Source: Microbacterium paraoxydans
GTDB lineage: Bacteria; Actinomycetota; Actinomycetes; Actinomycetales; Microbacteriaceae
Length of the DNA stretch: 64,000 nucleotides
Assembly (NCBI RefSeq): GCF_900105335.1
Contig: NZ_LT629770.1
Location: forward strand, 806,001-870,000
Direction of reading: 5' to 3'
The notes beneath the pieces were generated by a model. That model was given only the letters and a program-made list of their open reading frames with translations. It ran no database searches and was not told where the DNA came from. Shown here in pieces: positions 1-9,455 of this stretch (within the stretch, counting starts at the first letter, position 1; each line of letters starts with the position of its first letter). A program made the position numbers and the translations under genes.

Positions 1-1417
1 CGGCGGCGGCATGCTCCTCGTGGGTCCGAACCCGCAGTACCTCGGCTATGTGGAGGACGTGCTGCCGAGTCTCGGCGAGGACACGGTGAGGTTGTGCACC
101 CTGCGCGACCTCACTCCCGAGGGCGCGGGCGCGGTCACGGAGCCGGACCACCGCGTGGCCGAGCTGAAGCAGAGTCTCGACCCGGACCAGGTGATCGGGG
201 CGGCCGTCGCCGTCCTGACCCGGCCACCGCGGCATGCGCTCCGCATCGAGACGCCGTGGGCCGATCTCTGGATCGGCCGAGAGGACTGGGCCGAGCTGTT
301 CGCCTCGGCGGATCCGACTTCCCCGCACAACGAGGTCCGCGACGAGGTCTGGGAGGAGCTGCTGGAACTGCTCGTCGACCAGATGCGCGACGAGGATGTC
401 CCGGAGTCCTCGATCCGCCGGTGGCTGCGGCACGACGACGAACTCACCGGGACCTTTGTACGGGCGTGGCCGCTGCTGACGCCGGACGCCGTGGTCGCCG
501 CGCTCTGGGCGTCCCCGACGCTGCTCGCGCGGTGTGCGCCCGACCTCGCGCCCGAGGAGCACGCCCTGCTGCACCGTGCCGAGGGGGCGCCCTGGACGGA
601 CCCGGACCTGCCCCTCCTCGATGCCGCGCACCGCCGGATCGGCGACCCCGAGGCCGTCCGCGAGCAGCACCGCCGGCAGGGCGCGGCGGCCGCGGCGCAG
701 GAGCAGATGTCGGCAGTGGTCGACCACCTCGTCGCGAGCGACGACAGCGAGATGAAAGTGATGTCGATCCTGCGAGGTCAGGATGCGCAGAACGTTCTCG
801 CCGGAGCGGACGCGCCTCCCCCGCTTCCGCCCGACGAGCTCGCCGGCCCCTTCGGTCACATCGTCGTCGACGAGGCGCAGGAGCTCACCGATGCGCAGTG
901 GCGCATGCTGATCGCGCGGTGCCCCTCCCGCAGCTTCACGGTCGTGGGCGACAGGGCCCAAGCGCGGCGGAAGTTCACGGAGTCGTGGCCCGCCCGCCTC
1001 GAACGCCTCGGCCTGCGGAACGTGCGCGTCTCCTCGCTCCGGGTGAACTACCGCACTCCGGCCGAGGTCATGGCGTTGGCCGCACCGACGATCCGCGAGG
1101 CATTCCCCGACGCCAACGTCCCGACGTCCGTGCGGGAGAGCGGCATCCCGATCCGGCACGGCGCGGTGCCCGAGCGAGACGCGGAGCTGGAGGCGTGGCT
1201 CGCGACGAACCCGGAGGGAGTCGCCGCCGTCATCGGCGACCCCACCTTCGTGCCGCGGCCCCGGGTCCGGGCACTGACGCCGGAGGAGGCCAAAGGACTG
1301 GAGTTCGACCTCGTGGTCCTCGTGCGCCCGGAGGCATTCGGCTCCGGGCGCACGGGGGCGGTCGACCGCTATGTGGCGATGACCCGCACGACGCGCGAAC
1401 TCGTCATCTTGCGCTGA
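1..1417 (+). CDS. HelD/HelR-like RNA polymerase recycling ATPase, 3' part (5' end outside window)
   Basis: C-terminal two thirds of an SF1 (UvrD-like) ATPase of the HelD family. These proteins bind stalled RNA polymerase and release it from nucleic acid; actinobacterial HelR members can also displace rifamycins. The reading frame is open to the left edge, and the first visible residues (GGG, then LLVGPNPQYLGYVEDVLPSLGE) belong to the segment after Walker A, so the true start and P-loop lie upstream. Visible motifs are a Walker B-like DEAQELTDAQW, a GDRAQ motif, RVNYRTPAEV (motif IV region) and the C-terminal MTRTTREL (motif VI region). The gene stops at 1417 and a convergent gene follows at once. 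The HelR assignment rather than another UvrD-like helicase rests on the wording of these motifs and the GGG-LLVGPN-PSLGE block. Confidence 0.8.
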   Translation, partial: GGGMLLVGPNPQYLGYVEDVLPSLGEDTVRLCTLRDLTPEGAGAVTEPDHRVAELKQSLDPDQVIGAAVAVLTRPPRHALRIETPWADLWIGREDWAELFASADPTSPHNEVRDEVWEELLELLVDQMRDEDVPESSIRRWLRHDDELTGTFVRAWPLLTPDAVVAALWASPTLLARCAPDLAPEEHALLHRAEGAPWTDPDLPLLDAAHRRIGDPEAVREQHRRQGAAAAAQEQMSAVVDHLVASDDSEMKVMSILRGQDAQNVLAGADAPPPLPPDELAGPFGHIVVDEAQELTDAQWRMLIARCPSRSFTVVGDRAQARRKFTESWPARLERLGLRNVRVSSLRVNYRTPAEVMALAAPTIREAFPDANVPTSVRESGIPIRHGAVPERDAELEAWLATNPEGVAAVIGDPTFVPRPRVRALTPEEAKGLEFDLVVLVRPEAFGSGRTGAVDRYVAMTRTTRELVILR

Positions 1418-1431
1418 GCAGCCGCCGGGCT

Positions 1432-1644
1432 TCAGACGTCGTGCGGGTCGCCGCCGTCGGTGATCGTGCCGGTCGGCTCGCTCTCCTCGACCTCATGGCG
1501 GGCGCCGTGCTCGGAGGCGAGCGCTTCCCCCTCCTCGATCGCCTCATCGCGGCTGGTGTAGCTGCGGGAGAGCTCCGGCGCGCCCTCCACCTCGTTGACC
1601 CACTGGCCGTTCTTCGAGCGGGTGACGATCGACGTGATGGCCAT
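1432..1644 (-). CDS. DUF2188-type small protein
   Basis: A 70-aa protein beginning MAITSIVTRSKNGQWVNEVEG. The layout (short basic N-terminus, a central GQWVNEVEG..E.S.SY.SRDEAI..GE.LA segment, acidic tail) matches the DUF2188 family, whose members are small, uncharacterised and roughly this length. Its ATG overlaps the stop of the upstream 105-aa gene (TGATG), so the two are translationally coupled. Function unknown. The product is cytosolic, with no signal peptide or membrane segment. Confidence 0.75.
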   Translation of the reverse strand: MAITSIVTRSKNGQWVNEVEGAPELSRSYTSRDEAIEEGEALASEHGARHEVEESEPTGTITDGGDPHDV

Positions 1645-1961
1645 CAGACGTCCCCCGGCCCCAGGTCACCCTGGCCTTCTTCGCCGAGATCGGCGAGAAC
1701 CGGATCCTCCCCTTGGCTCTCCGGCTGCGGCGCGGAACCCGGCAGGTCCGCCGCCGGCACCTCATCGTCGGGATCGGGGATCTCGTCGGGATCGCGGCCG
1801 GTGGCGGTCGACTCCTCCAGATCCTCCGGTGCCGCACCGTCGTCGAGGGCTTCCGTGCGCTCCCATTCCGCCTGCGCGGGATCGTTGCTCGGGTCAGCCT
1901 CGGTGGTGGCGTCGCCGTCGCGCAACGGCTGACCGCCGACGTCGTCGGGTGTCGATTCCAT
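1644..1961 (-). CDS. Highly acidic small hypothetical protein
   Basis: A 105-aa protein dominated by Asp, Glu, Pro, Gly and Ala, with no hydrophobic core. It is probably intrinsically disordered. It starts at MESTPDDVGG behind a strong ribosome binding site (AAGGAGGAG, about 3-11 bases upstream on the minus strand). Its stop overlaps the start of the DUF2188-type gene, so both form a two-gene unit. I do not recognise a family. Such acidic proteins are common in Microbacteriaceae next to stress-associated small genes, but no role can be read from the sequence. Confidence 0.65.
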   Translation of the reverse strand: MESTPDDVGGQPLRDGDATTEADPSNDPAQAEWERTEALDDGAAPEDLEESTATGRDPDEIPDPDDEVPAADLPGSAPQPESQGEDPVLADLGEEGQGDLGPGDV

Positions 1962-2075
1962 GTCTCCTCCTTCGATCGGGCTGGCCCCAGTCTCCCGGCT
2001 GGAACCGGAGTCGCCGAGGGGCTTGAGGAGACCTCGCCGAGCAGCTAGGTTCCGGAACTCCGCGAGGAGGCGGCG

Positions 2076-2861
2076 TCAGTTGCGACCGGCCATGACGCCG
2101 CCGTCGGCGTCCCAGACCGCACCGGTCACCCAGCTCGCGCGGTCGGAGAGCAGGAACGCGGCGACCTCGGCGATGTCCTCGGGGGTTCCCACACGGCCGA
2201 GCGGGTGGAAGGCGTCGAAGCTCGACACGACTCCGTCGACCTCGTCCTTCGGGATGAAGCCCTCGTAGATGGGCGTCCGTACGACGGCGGGGGCGATCGC
2301 GTTCACGCGGATGCCGTGCGACGCGAGCTCCATCCCCAGGTGCTGGGTGAGCGAGTGCAGGCCGGCCTTGGCCATCGAGTACGCCGAGGACGGCGTCGCA
2401 GCCACAGCCTGGTGCGCCCACATCGAGCCGAGGTTGACGACGGCTCCGCCCTGGCCCTTCGCGACCATGCCGGAGGCCACCGTCTGGGTGACGAAGAAGG
2501 TCGCCCGGTTGAGGTCGAGATACGCGTCGTAGTCCGCTTCGGTGTGCTCGAGGAACGGCTTCGGCGCGAACACACCCGCGGCGTTCACGAGGAGGTCGGC
2601 ATCGGCGTGCTCGGCGGCGAGCCGGGCACGGAGTGCTTCCACGCTCGCGGGGTCCGTCAGATCGGCCTGTAGGACGGTCACATCGATGCCCTGGCCGACG
2701 AGAGACGTCCGCGCAGCCCCCAGCTTCTCCTCGCGCCGTCCGACCACGACGACCGCGGCCCCCTCGCGTCCGATCCGCTCGGCGATGGCGAGGCCCATCC
2801 CGCTCGTGCCCCCGATCACGATCGCGGTGCGTCCGGTGAATTCCCTGTCGAGCTCGGCCAT
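2076..2861 (-). CDS. SDR-family NAD(P)-dependent oxidoreductase
   Basis: Classical short-chain dehydrogenase/reductase of 261 aa, the usual length. The N-terminal cofactor motif is GGTSGMG (about residues 17-23), followed by NAAG in the NNAG position, a Ser in the LGS segment and a YSMAK active-site motif (Tyr and Lys of the Ser-Tyr-Lys triad). The C-terminal [12 protein letters not shown] block is typical of the family. I chose MAELDREF at 2861 because GGAGAGGAG lies just upstream; a longer frame extends 16 codons further without support. It lies directly downstream of a LysR regulator on the same strand, so the pair may be co-transcribed or the regulator may control it. The substrate cannot be predicted. 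Confidence 0.9.
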   Translation of the reverse strand: MAELDREFTGRTAIVIGGTSGMGLAIAERIGREGAAVVVVGRREEKLGAARTSLVGQGIDVTVLQADLTDPASVEALRARLAAEHADADLLVNAAGVFAPKPFLEHTEADYDAYLDLNRATFFVTQTVASGMVAKGQGGAVVNLGSMWAHQAVAATPSSAYSMAKAGLHSLTQHLGMELASHGIRVNAIAPAVVRTPIYEGFIPKDEVDGVVSSFDAFHPLGRVGTPEDIAEVAAFLLSDRASWVTGAVWDADGGVMAGRN

Positions 2862-2969
2862 GGTGCGGCTCCTCTCCGTCCTGGACGGCGGGTGCCGTCT
2901 CGTCTCCACGCTACGAAGCGGCAGCCGTCGGGAGTAGACGAGCGCACGTGATCGAGTGATAACCCCTGT

Positions 2970-3875
2970 TTATGAGTCGGCAGTCACCGCGTCCAGCGAG
3001 AGCGCGGCGGTGAGGTCGGCCAAGTCGTCGGCGAGCGGGGAGGAAGGGTCCCAGACCGCCTCGTAGAAGATCTCCACGTCCATGCCGCGTTCACGCAGCG
3101 GGCGATGCGGCGCGTCCGGGGAGGCGAGCTTCGAGCGTGGGATGACCGCCGTACCGAGGCCCAGCTTCGCCCATTCCTCGAGCACCCGATAGGTCGCGGC
3201 CTCGCCGTCGTAGGCGCTCAACGGCACGTCGTTCGCGTCGAAGAGATCGGTGGTGAAGGTCGTCAGCCCGCACGTGTCCGGCATCAGGATGAGGGGCGTG
3301 TCGGTGAGGTCGCTGAGCTCGACCGCGCCGCCCTGTGACGGCTCGTGGTCCACGACGACCACCGGCTCCGCATCGACGATGCGGTGCCGGAAGCGGGGCA
3401 TCGGTGCGACGGAGGGGACGAGGATGAGATCCAGCTCCCCGGCGGAGAGCTCACGCCGCAGGTCGGCGACGTTCGCCTCGCGGAGGACGAGCTGCCGCGG
3501 CGCCGGCGAGGCGGGAAGCGCGCACACGGCCGTGTAGGCGCGCGCGACGATGGCCGGATTCATGAGCGGCGAGACCCCGACCCGCACCCGCGCATCGGCC
3601 GACCGGTTCCAGCGCGCGGCCTCGGCAGCGACCTGGTCCACGGCGAGGAGCGCGCGGTCGATGACCGGGAGGAGATGCGCGCCGAAGGCTGTCGGGACGA
3701 CCCCGCGGGGCGAGCGCTCGAACAGGCGCTCCCCCAGGCGGTCCTCCAGCTTGGAGATTCCGGTCGAGAGGGCCGGCTGCGTCACGCCGTAGGCACGCGC
3801 GGCGGCGCCGAAGGAGTGGGTCTCCGAGACGGCCTGGGCATAGCGGAGGGCTTCGAGGCTCACGCGGTCGCTCAT
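2970..3875 (-). CDS. LysR-family transcriptional regulator
   Basis: A 301-aa protein of normal LysR length. The N-terminal winged helix-turn-helix is visible as LRYAQAVSETHSFGAAARAYGVTQPALSTGISKLEDRLGE, split here as LRYAQAVSE, then HSFGAAARAYGVTQPALS, then KLEDRLGERLFERS. A substrate-binding domain follows from about residue 90, with typical PxMNPxIV, DLILVP and LPDT segments. LysR proteins usually bind a small-molecule co-inducer and act at a neighbouring or divergent promoter. Here the nearest candidate target is the SDR gene immediately downstream on the same strand. Confidence 0.9.
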   Translation of the reverse strand: MSDRVSLEALRYAQAVSETHSFGAAARAYGVTQPALSTGISKLEDRLGERLFERSPRGVVPTAFGAHLLPVIDRALLAVDQVAAEAARWNRSADARVRVGVSPLMNPAIVARAYTAVCALPASPAPRQLVLREANVADLRRELSAGELDLILVPSVAPMPRFRHRIVDAEPVVVVDHEPSQGGAVELSDLTDTPLILMPDTCGLTTFTTDLFDANDVPLSAYDGEAATYRVLEEWAKLGLGTAVIPRSKLASPDAPHRPLRERGMDVEIFYEAVWDPSSPLADDLADLTAALSLDAVTADS

Positions 3876-3934
3876 AGCCCGACGTTATCACCGGACGACG
3901 GCTGGCCGGGCCGCTCGGGGCAGTCCGCGCTCCG

Positions 3935-4390
3935 TCAGGCGTAGCCGAGGTCGGGAGCGCCGACCCAAAAGAGGCCCTCCCTCGCGCCGGTCGGGAGCAG
4001 GCCCTCTATCCATTCGGCGACGACCACGAGGACGGCTTCCTCCAGGCGATCCCGCGTCCATCCGCGCGGGCGCGAGGGCACCGCGGGCTCCCAGCCGTCC
4101 GCGGTCCACTCCACACCGAACAGGTGGCGCTGGTCGTCGAACCGCCGGTCCAGGTCGAAGGCGTCGGCCCCGTCGAACCGCGCCCAGACGTCGAAGGGGC
4201 CCTCGCCGTCCTGGTCGACGAAGACGTCGATGAGGATCGCTTCCACACCGCTCTCCGCTTCGACGGCGGCCCGATGCAGGTCCCCCAGCGCGGCGGCGAC
4301 GCGCTCGCTCTCCCCGTCGAGCACGGCTCGCAGGGCGCGGGCGTAGGGCTCGGCGTCGTCCACGCGCGCTCCGGGCTCCGGAGCGCTCAT
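3935..4390 (-). CDS. Conserved hypothetical protein, possibly DUF6389-like
   Basis: A 151-aa acidic soluble protein. The pattern ALRAVLDGESERVAAALGDLH, then VFVDQDGEGPFDVWARFDG, then W..GLLP....F.VGAPDLGYA resembles an actinobacterial family of unknown function I recall as DUF6389; this is memory-based and unverified. No catalytic motif is obvious. Its ATG overlaps the TGA of the large upstream protein by four bases (4387-4390), so the two are translationally coupled and probably work together or are co-expressed. Confidence 0.6.
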   Translation of the reverse strand: MSAPEPGARVDDAEPYARALRAVLDGESERVAAALGDLHRAAVEAESGVEAILIDVFVDQDGEGPFDVWARFDGADAFDLDRRFDDQRHLFGVEWTADGWEPAVPSRPRGWTRDRLEEAVLVVVAEWIEGLLPTGAREGLFWVGAPDLGYA

Positions 4391-7300
4391 CGCTCCGGCT
4401 CGGCGTCGGTGTCCACGGCGCCGCCCGCGACGAGCTCTCGGATCGCCGACGCGAGCGCATCTCGGGACCGCCCGTGCGGGAAGGCGCCGGATGCGAAGTC
4501 CAGCAAGCTGCGACCGTCGGGGAGAGCGGGCGTCGCGGGATCGACGTCACCGTGCACGAGGAGGGTCCGCACCAGCGGCGCCAGCGCGGTCTCCTCGATG
4601 TCGCGATGCAGCAGCTGCACGAACGGATGCCCCTCCGGGAGCGTCGCGACGGGTGTCGGGCCCGGGATCGCGCCCCGCTCGAGCAGGCGTCGCAGCACCG
4701 GCTCATCCTCCGCGCCCAGCGTGGGGTTGGCGAAGAGGACGTTGACCGGGCTCAGGAACGACAGGGAGGATGACGCGTCGAGGCGCTGGTCCAAGAGCCA
4801 GAGCGCGAGCTCGCGGCGGCGCTGGGGGTGCGGGTTGCTGAGCGCGGCATCGAGGAGGAACCGGTACCCCGGAGCATCGACGACGACGTCGAGGAGGTCG
4901 TTGAGCGTGCCGGTGAGTGCGAGATCGGGGAACACCCCGAGGCCCGCGTAGATGTGCTCGATCTCCTCCCGCTCGGGCACCCGATCGAAGACGAAGCTCG
5001 CGTACGACGCATCGAGGAGGGTCGGCGGCCCCATGCGCTCCCCCATCCGCAGTGCCCATTGGAGCTGCGGCACCCCGAGGGCCTCGGAGTAGATGGTCTC
5101 CAGGGGGTTCGTCGTGTCCACATCGTCCGGGTCGAGGGCGTCACGGACCCGCTGCAGCATCCCCTCCGAGGCGCGCCAGTCGACGTCGTCCCGCCAGAAC
5201 ACCGCGTGCACGGCGGGCAGGGTTGCCGCGCCGGCGAGGAGGTTCTCGGTCCCAGCGGAGCCAGGGGCCGAGGCCCCGCGATGCACGACCGGGAAGAACC
5301 CTCCCGGGTCTCGGTCGACCACGAGCGACAGCAGGTCGTCGGGCACGCCGCAGAACAGGGCGACCTGTTCCTCGAAGGAGGGCTCGGGTCGGGCGGCGGC
5401 GTCGGGACCCGTCGGATGGGACAGGAGGAGGCCGCGCCCGTCGTGGGTGAAGTACCAGGTCCAGAAGTGGTCTCCGGTGCGGAAGCCGCCGCGCATCGCA
5501 TTGGGGACGAGGGAGGAGCCGGCGAGCGGCGGGCCGTTCCACGGCAAGGGTCCGGACGCGGGGGCGCCGCCCACGAGGGCGGAGACGTCGGAGATGATCC
5601 GGGCGCGGATGCGGAGCTCCCATGGGTTGCTCCCGCGCGCGAGGTCGAGCACGGCGTCCGGTCGCGCGATGACGATGATGACCTCGGGGTCGTCGCCGTA
5701 CGAGGGATCGGGCGTTCCGGCGACCACAGCGACCGCATGGCCGTTCACCCACCAGAGCGGCGCGGTGAGGAGTCCCGTGGCGCGCATGACGCGGGTGAGC
5801 GGGCTGCGGCGATCGATCCCGGTCTTCTCGTTGCGAGCATGGATCTCCCCGGCCGTTCCCCACCTTTCGCTCATGACGCCGATGAGGTCGTCCGCCCAGG
5901 CCTGCAGCGCATCGACCGTCCACCCCTCCCCTGACGCGAGCACGACGCGGAGCGCCCGACCGTGGTCGTCGCGGAGCCCGCGTCCGCCGATCTCGAACGT
6001 CCGATCCGCCCAGTCGGCGTCCTCCGGCGAGCGCTCCCACCACGCTCTGGTGACGCGCTCGATGTCCGCCACGAGGTCGTGATAGTCGCCGTTCGTCGGC
6101 ACCGCGTAGCCGAGGCGGTCCGTGTCAGACGGGCGGTCCTGCTCCGGGTACGGGCACGCGGCGAAGACCCGCTCGAACCAGGTGCGTCGTTCGTCCCCTT
6201 CCCGCGACATCTCGTCGACGGTGAGGGCGCCGCCGAGACGATACGGCTGCCGCACCGCGGCGCCGAAGCCGAAGTCGTCCATGCCGAAGTCGTTGCGGCG
6301 GCCGATCTCCATGAGCGAGGGCGAGACGCACCAGTGCTCCCCGTCGAACCACACCGCGCCGGTGATGACCGGCACGGGTTCGTCGCCGAGCATGCGGAAC
6401 TCCAGGTCGTGCTCCGCGACCTCGCCGCGGGCGTCCTCGCCTCGGGCGGCGATGAGGGCGCGGAGGTCGTCCGGAACCCTGTCGAGCATGCGCGCGGCCA
6501 GGATCAGCCAGGCCTCCGCCAGGTCCGCCTCCCGTTCGGACGGATCCGCGGCATCCGCCGCATCGCCGCCGTGCTGCTGCGCCACCTCCGCGAGGAACTG
6601 CGCCGGCGCTTCGTCCGCGAACGTCGACGTCGGGTCCTGGATGAGGACGAGGATGCGGCCGTCGTCCGTGAACGTCCAGACCGTCGTCACCCCGCTGCGC
6701 GACTGCAGGCTGAAGCGGGACGCCGGGGTGTCGACGTCGCGCAGCCGCACCTCCCCGGCGCCGAACAGTGTGCTCAGCAGCCAGGCGCGGCGTCGGAGCT
6801 CGAGCGGATGCTCGCCGTTCATGAGGAGGTCGTTGTGCATGTCCTCCTCGGGCAGGAGCGCGCTGAGGCTGCCGACGGCGTACTCCCGCGGCAGTACGAC
6901 CATCGCTTGGCGCAGCATGCTCTGCCGCGGTTCGGTGTCCCAGTTCGTGACCAGCACGCAGTACAGATCGCCGCGGTCCCACATCTCCGCCTCCGGGATG
7001 CCGACCGAGACGAGGACCACGTCGAGGATGCCCTCCGGATCCTGGTTCTCCCCCACGAGCGACGGCTTCCGGACCATCGGCGCACCCCACGCTTCGTGCA
7101 GCGTCCGGCGCACGCCCTCCGTCCACTCCTCCGCGTAGGCGGCGAATCCGCCCTCGGGGACCACGAGGTCCGCGGGCGGGTTCGGCTGCAGCGACTCGTC
7201 GGCGTCGGGGTCGTAGCCGCCGAGCGGGAGCAGCCAGACGCCCTGCGACTCCTCGACCTCCACCCCCTCGAACGTGAAGGCCTCGCGCGTCTCTCCCGCG

Positions 7301-7449
7301 AGCAGGTGGGCGACGAGTCGGTCGAGGAACCCGGGGACCTCTTCCCTGCCGAACGGCGGTGTGTAGTACGGGAGGTCGTCCTCCGTCTCGCCGCTCGCGT
7401 CCGTGTCGTCCCTGCCGGTGTCATCGACCATGCCCCACCCCGTCGTCAT
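4387..7449 (-). CDS. Large uncharacterised protein (about 1020 aa) with ankyrin-like C-terminus
   Basis: A long acidic soluble protein with many Trp, Asp and Pro residues. The middle has repeated blocks built around VIIVIARPDAVLDL, RFRTGDHFWTWYFTHDGRGLL and similar strands, suggesting several related alpha/beta modules. The last about 130 residues (LLDQRLDASSSL, then LRRLLERGAIPGPTP, then LLVHGDVDPATPALPDGRSLLDFA) look like degenerate ankyrin repeats. I do not recognise the family. Two starts are possible: MTTGWGMVDD at 7449, or MVDDTGRDD at 7431 behind a GGGGTGGGG stretch. Both avoid the overlap that a longer frame would make with the gene at 7487. It is coupled to the 151-aa gene downstream. 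Confidence 0.7.
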   Translation of the reverse strand: MTTGWGMVDDTGRDDTDASGETEDDLPYYTPPFGREEVPGFLDRLVAHLLAGETREAFTFEGVEVEESQGVWLLPLGGYDPDADESLQPNPPADLVVPEGGFAAYAEEWTEGVRRTLHEAWGAPMVRKPSLVGENQDPEGILDVVLVSVGIPEAEMWDRGDLYCVLVTNWDTEPRQSMLRQAMVVLPREYAVGSLSALLPEEDMHNDLLMNGEHPLELRRRAWLLSTLFGAGEVRLRDVDTPASRFSLQSRSGVTTVWTFTDDGRILVLIQDPTSTFADEAPAQFLAEVAQQHGGDAADAADPSEREADLAEAWLILAARMLDRVPDDLRALIAARGEDARGEVAEHDLEFRMLGDEPVPVITGAVWFDGEHWCVSPSLMEIGRRNDFGMDDFGFGAAVRQPYRLGGALTVDEMSREGDERRTWFERVFAACPYPEQDRPSDTDRLGYAVPTNGDYHDLVADIERVTRAWWERSPEDADWADRTFEIGGRGLRDDHGRALRVVLASGEGWTVDALQAWADDLIGVMSERWGTAGEIHARNEKTGIDRRSPLTRVMRATGLLTAPLWWVNGHAVAVVAGTPDPSYGDDPEVIIVIARPDAVLDLARGSNPWELRIRARIISDVSALVGGAPASGPLPWNGPPLAGSSLVPNAMRGGFRTGDHFWTWYFTHDGRGLLLSHPTGPDAAARPEPSFEEQVALFCGVPDDLLSLVVDRDPGGFFPVVHRGASAPGSAGTENLLAGAATLPAVHAVFWRDDVDWRASEGMLQRVRDALDPDDVDTTNPLETIYSEALGVPQLQWALRMGERMGPPTLLDASYASFVFDRVPEREEIEHIYAGLGVFPDLALTGTLNDLLDVVVDAPGYRFLLDAALSNPHPQRRRELALWLLDQRLDASSSLSFLSPVNVLFANPTLGAEDEPVLRRLLERGAIPGPTPVATLPEGHPFVQLLHRDIEETALAPLVRTLLVHGDVDPATPALPDGRSLLDFASGAFPHGRSRDALASAIRELVAGGAVDTDAEPER

Positions 7450-7486
7450 CGAAACAGCCTTGGGACGAGCATACGGACGCGCGGCG

Positions 7487-7837
7487 TCATTCCTCGGAGT
7501 CGATGAGCTCGAGGAGCTTCCGCAACTCGTCGCGGATCTCCTCGTGGTCATACTGTCCGGCGCGGCTCTCCCCTGAGATCACTCCGGAGCGGCGCACCTT
7601 CCGGAAGTCGCCGAACGGAAAGCTGTACGCCTTCTTCGTCTCGGGGTTCTCGCTCTTGTCGATGCCGAGGTGCCAGTGGGCGAACTCCGTCCATCCGTGC
7701 TCGTCGATGAAGCGGTTCTCGTCTTCCGCGCTGGGCGCCGCCTCGGACCAGTCGTCGCGTTCGTCCCGCACGACCTTGCCGTCGCGGACGAGGGAGCGCG
7801 CGAGCTTCAGCGCCGGTCGGTTCAGTTCGATAGCCAT
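7487..7837 (-). CDS. Conserved hypothetical protein, 116 aa
   Basis: A small charged cytosolic protein beginning MAIELNRPALKLARSLVRDG. It contains FIDEHGWTEFAHWHLGID and a basic FPFGDFRKVRRSGV segment followed by YDHEEIRDELRKLLELID. The last helix could support oligomerisation. This kind of protein recurs in actinobacterial genomes, but I know no function for it. The chosen ATG has no strong Shine-Dalgarno; the frame extends further upstream only with low-complexity sequence typical of a shadow. The start may therefore be leaderless. Confidence 0.7.
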   Translation of the reverse strand: MAIELNRPALKLARSLVRDGKVVRDERDDWSEAAPSAEDENRFIDEHGWTEFAHWHLGIDKSENPETKKAYSFPFGDFRKVRRSGVISGESRAGQYDHEEIRDELRKLLELIDSEE

Positions 7838-7922
7838 GGGGGAACGGTAGGACGGGGGACGGCGGCACCGCGCCCCCCTTGACGCCCGAGCCTGAAGAGA
7901 GCAATCGCGGAGGCCGCCGGGC

Positions 7923-9386
7923 TCAGCCCCCGATCTGCGCGCGCACCGTCCGTCCTGCGAGCACGGCGTACAGGCCCACCGAGACCAGGAGTCCGACCGG
8001 CACCGAGAGGTCGAGCCCGCCCAGCGCCGCGCCGAGCGGGCCGGTCCACACGGTCGTCGACAGGAACATCGCGGTGGCGAAGCCACCGGTGACCACGGAG
8101 ACGAGACCCGGGAGGCCGAAGCCGCCGGTGTACCAGAACCTGCCGCCGGGCCGTTCGTCGAACAGGTCGGTACCGCAGTAGCGGTTGCGGCGCAGGACGA
8201 TGTCGGCGACGTAGACGCCCATCGTGGGCACGGAGATGATCAGCAGGAACTGCAGCATGAGGTTGACGGCGCTGATCAGGTCGGATGCCACGACGAGCAC
8301 GATCGTGAACGCGCAGCCGAGCGCACCGATGAGGATCGCGGAGGGGATGCGGCGGATCGGCACGCCGATCGACTGCAGGGCCATGCTCGCCGTGTACGTC
8401 GTCATGCCGTTGAGCGAGATGCAGTTAACCAGGACGCCGAGTACGAACAGCGGGGCGAGCCACACCGGCAGCTTCTCGAGCAGGGAGTACTCGATGCCGT
8501 TCGCGAGGCTGTCCGGCCCGATGGAACCGCCCAGCACGACGCCGAAGGCGGTGATGAGCACCGCCGGGAAGAGCTGTCCCAGCGCGGTCGCGCCGATGAT
8601 GCCGGACGCTCTGGTGTGGCGTGGCAGATAGCGGGCCATGTCGGCGCTGTTGCTGAACGACAGCGGCGACGATGCCATCAGCGCGAACGCGATCGTGACG
8701 CTCACCCACAGCGGCAGCCCGCTGAGCGGCTCGGGCTGCGCGAACCCCCAATCCAGCGCGGGCGCGAGGAAGCCGATGACGAGCGCGAAGATCACGAACA
8801 GCCCGATCGAGATCGCCAGGTAGGCCTTCAGGATGAGGGCGTGACCGTACGCGGCGACGATCACGGTGATCGTCGAGACCACGACCGCCACCAGGATCGA
8901 TGCCGCGATCGGATCGGGGAAGCCCCACCGCACGAGCAGTTCGCCGCCGATGAACGACGCCGCCACCCAGTTCAGCGCGAGGAAGACGCCCGAGATGAAC
9001 CAGCCGTAGAACGCGATGACGATCTTGTTGCCGTGGATACCGTAGATCGCTCGCTGGACCACGGAGCCGGAGGTGCCGGCTGCCGGTCCGGAGATGGCGA
9101 CGATACCCGGCAGCAGAGCGAGCGCGCTCGATGCCAGGATCACGAGCAGCGCCTGCCAGATCTCCAGGCCTAGCACGAGCGTCATCGAGGCGCCGACCGT
9201 GATGTTCAGCACGCTGACGCCCGGAGCGCTCCAGACGAAGAACAGATCGCGGGCTCTCCCGTGCCGTTGGGCGTCGTCGATGAGTTCGATGCCCCGGGTC
9301 TCGGGGGTGCTGGCGGAGTCGACGAAATCGGACTCGGATCCGGGCGCGACGGCACCAGGAGCGGGGGTGGCGGATGTGTCGGACAT
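7923..9386 (-). CDS. NCS1-family (cytosine/purine/allantoin-type) permease
   Basis: A 487-aa membrane protein with about twelve hydrophobic segments after a soluble N-terminal tail of about 45 residues. The segment GPAAGTSGSVVQRAIYGIHGNK (first helix pair) and NSADMARYLP are typical of nucleobase:cation symporter-1 transporters, which import cytosine, purines, allantoin, hydantoins or related cyclic amides with H+ or Na+. It is the last gene of a five-gene minus-strand unit whose other members all act on C-N bonds. It is therefore the likely uptake system for the compound that operon degrades. The spacing to the upstream amidohydrolase is 69 bases. Confidence 0.88.
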   Translation of the reverse strand: MSDTSATPAPGAVAPGSESDFVDSASTPETRGIELIDDAQRHGRARDLFFVWSAPGVSVLNITVGASMTLVLGLEIWQALLVILASSALALLPGIVAISGPAAGTSGSVVQRAIYGIHGNKIVIAFYGWFISGVFLALNWVAASFIGGELLVRWGFPDPIAASILVAVVVSTITVIVAAYGHALILKAYLAISIGLFVIFALVIGFLAPALDWGFAQPEPLSGLPLWVSVTIAFALMASSPLSFSNSADMARYLPRHTRASGIIGATALGQLFPAVLITAFGVVLGGSIGPDSLANGIEYSLLEKLPVWLAPLFVLGVLVNCISLNGMTTYTASMALQSIGVPIRRIPSAILIGALGCAFTIVLVVASDLISAVNLMLQFLLIISVPTMGVYVADIVLRRNRYCGTDLFDERPGGRFWYTGGFGLPGLVSVVTGGFATAMFLSTTVWTGPLGAALGGLDLSVPVGLLVSVGLYAVLAGRTVRAQIGG

Positions 9387-9455
9387 GACGGTCCTTCCAG
9401 GACGGGCACCCTCCTGCGTCAGTGCAGGGGGCGTTCGGGATTCAGGAGCGGGAGC

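Noticed and set aside
94..1932. Long plus-strand frame of 612 codons overlapping the HelR-like gene
   Set aside because: Arg/Gly/Ala-rich shadow frame typical of high-GC DNA; the overlapping frame has clear helicase motifs.
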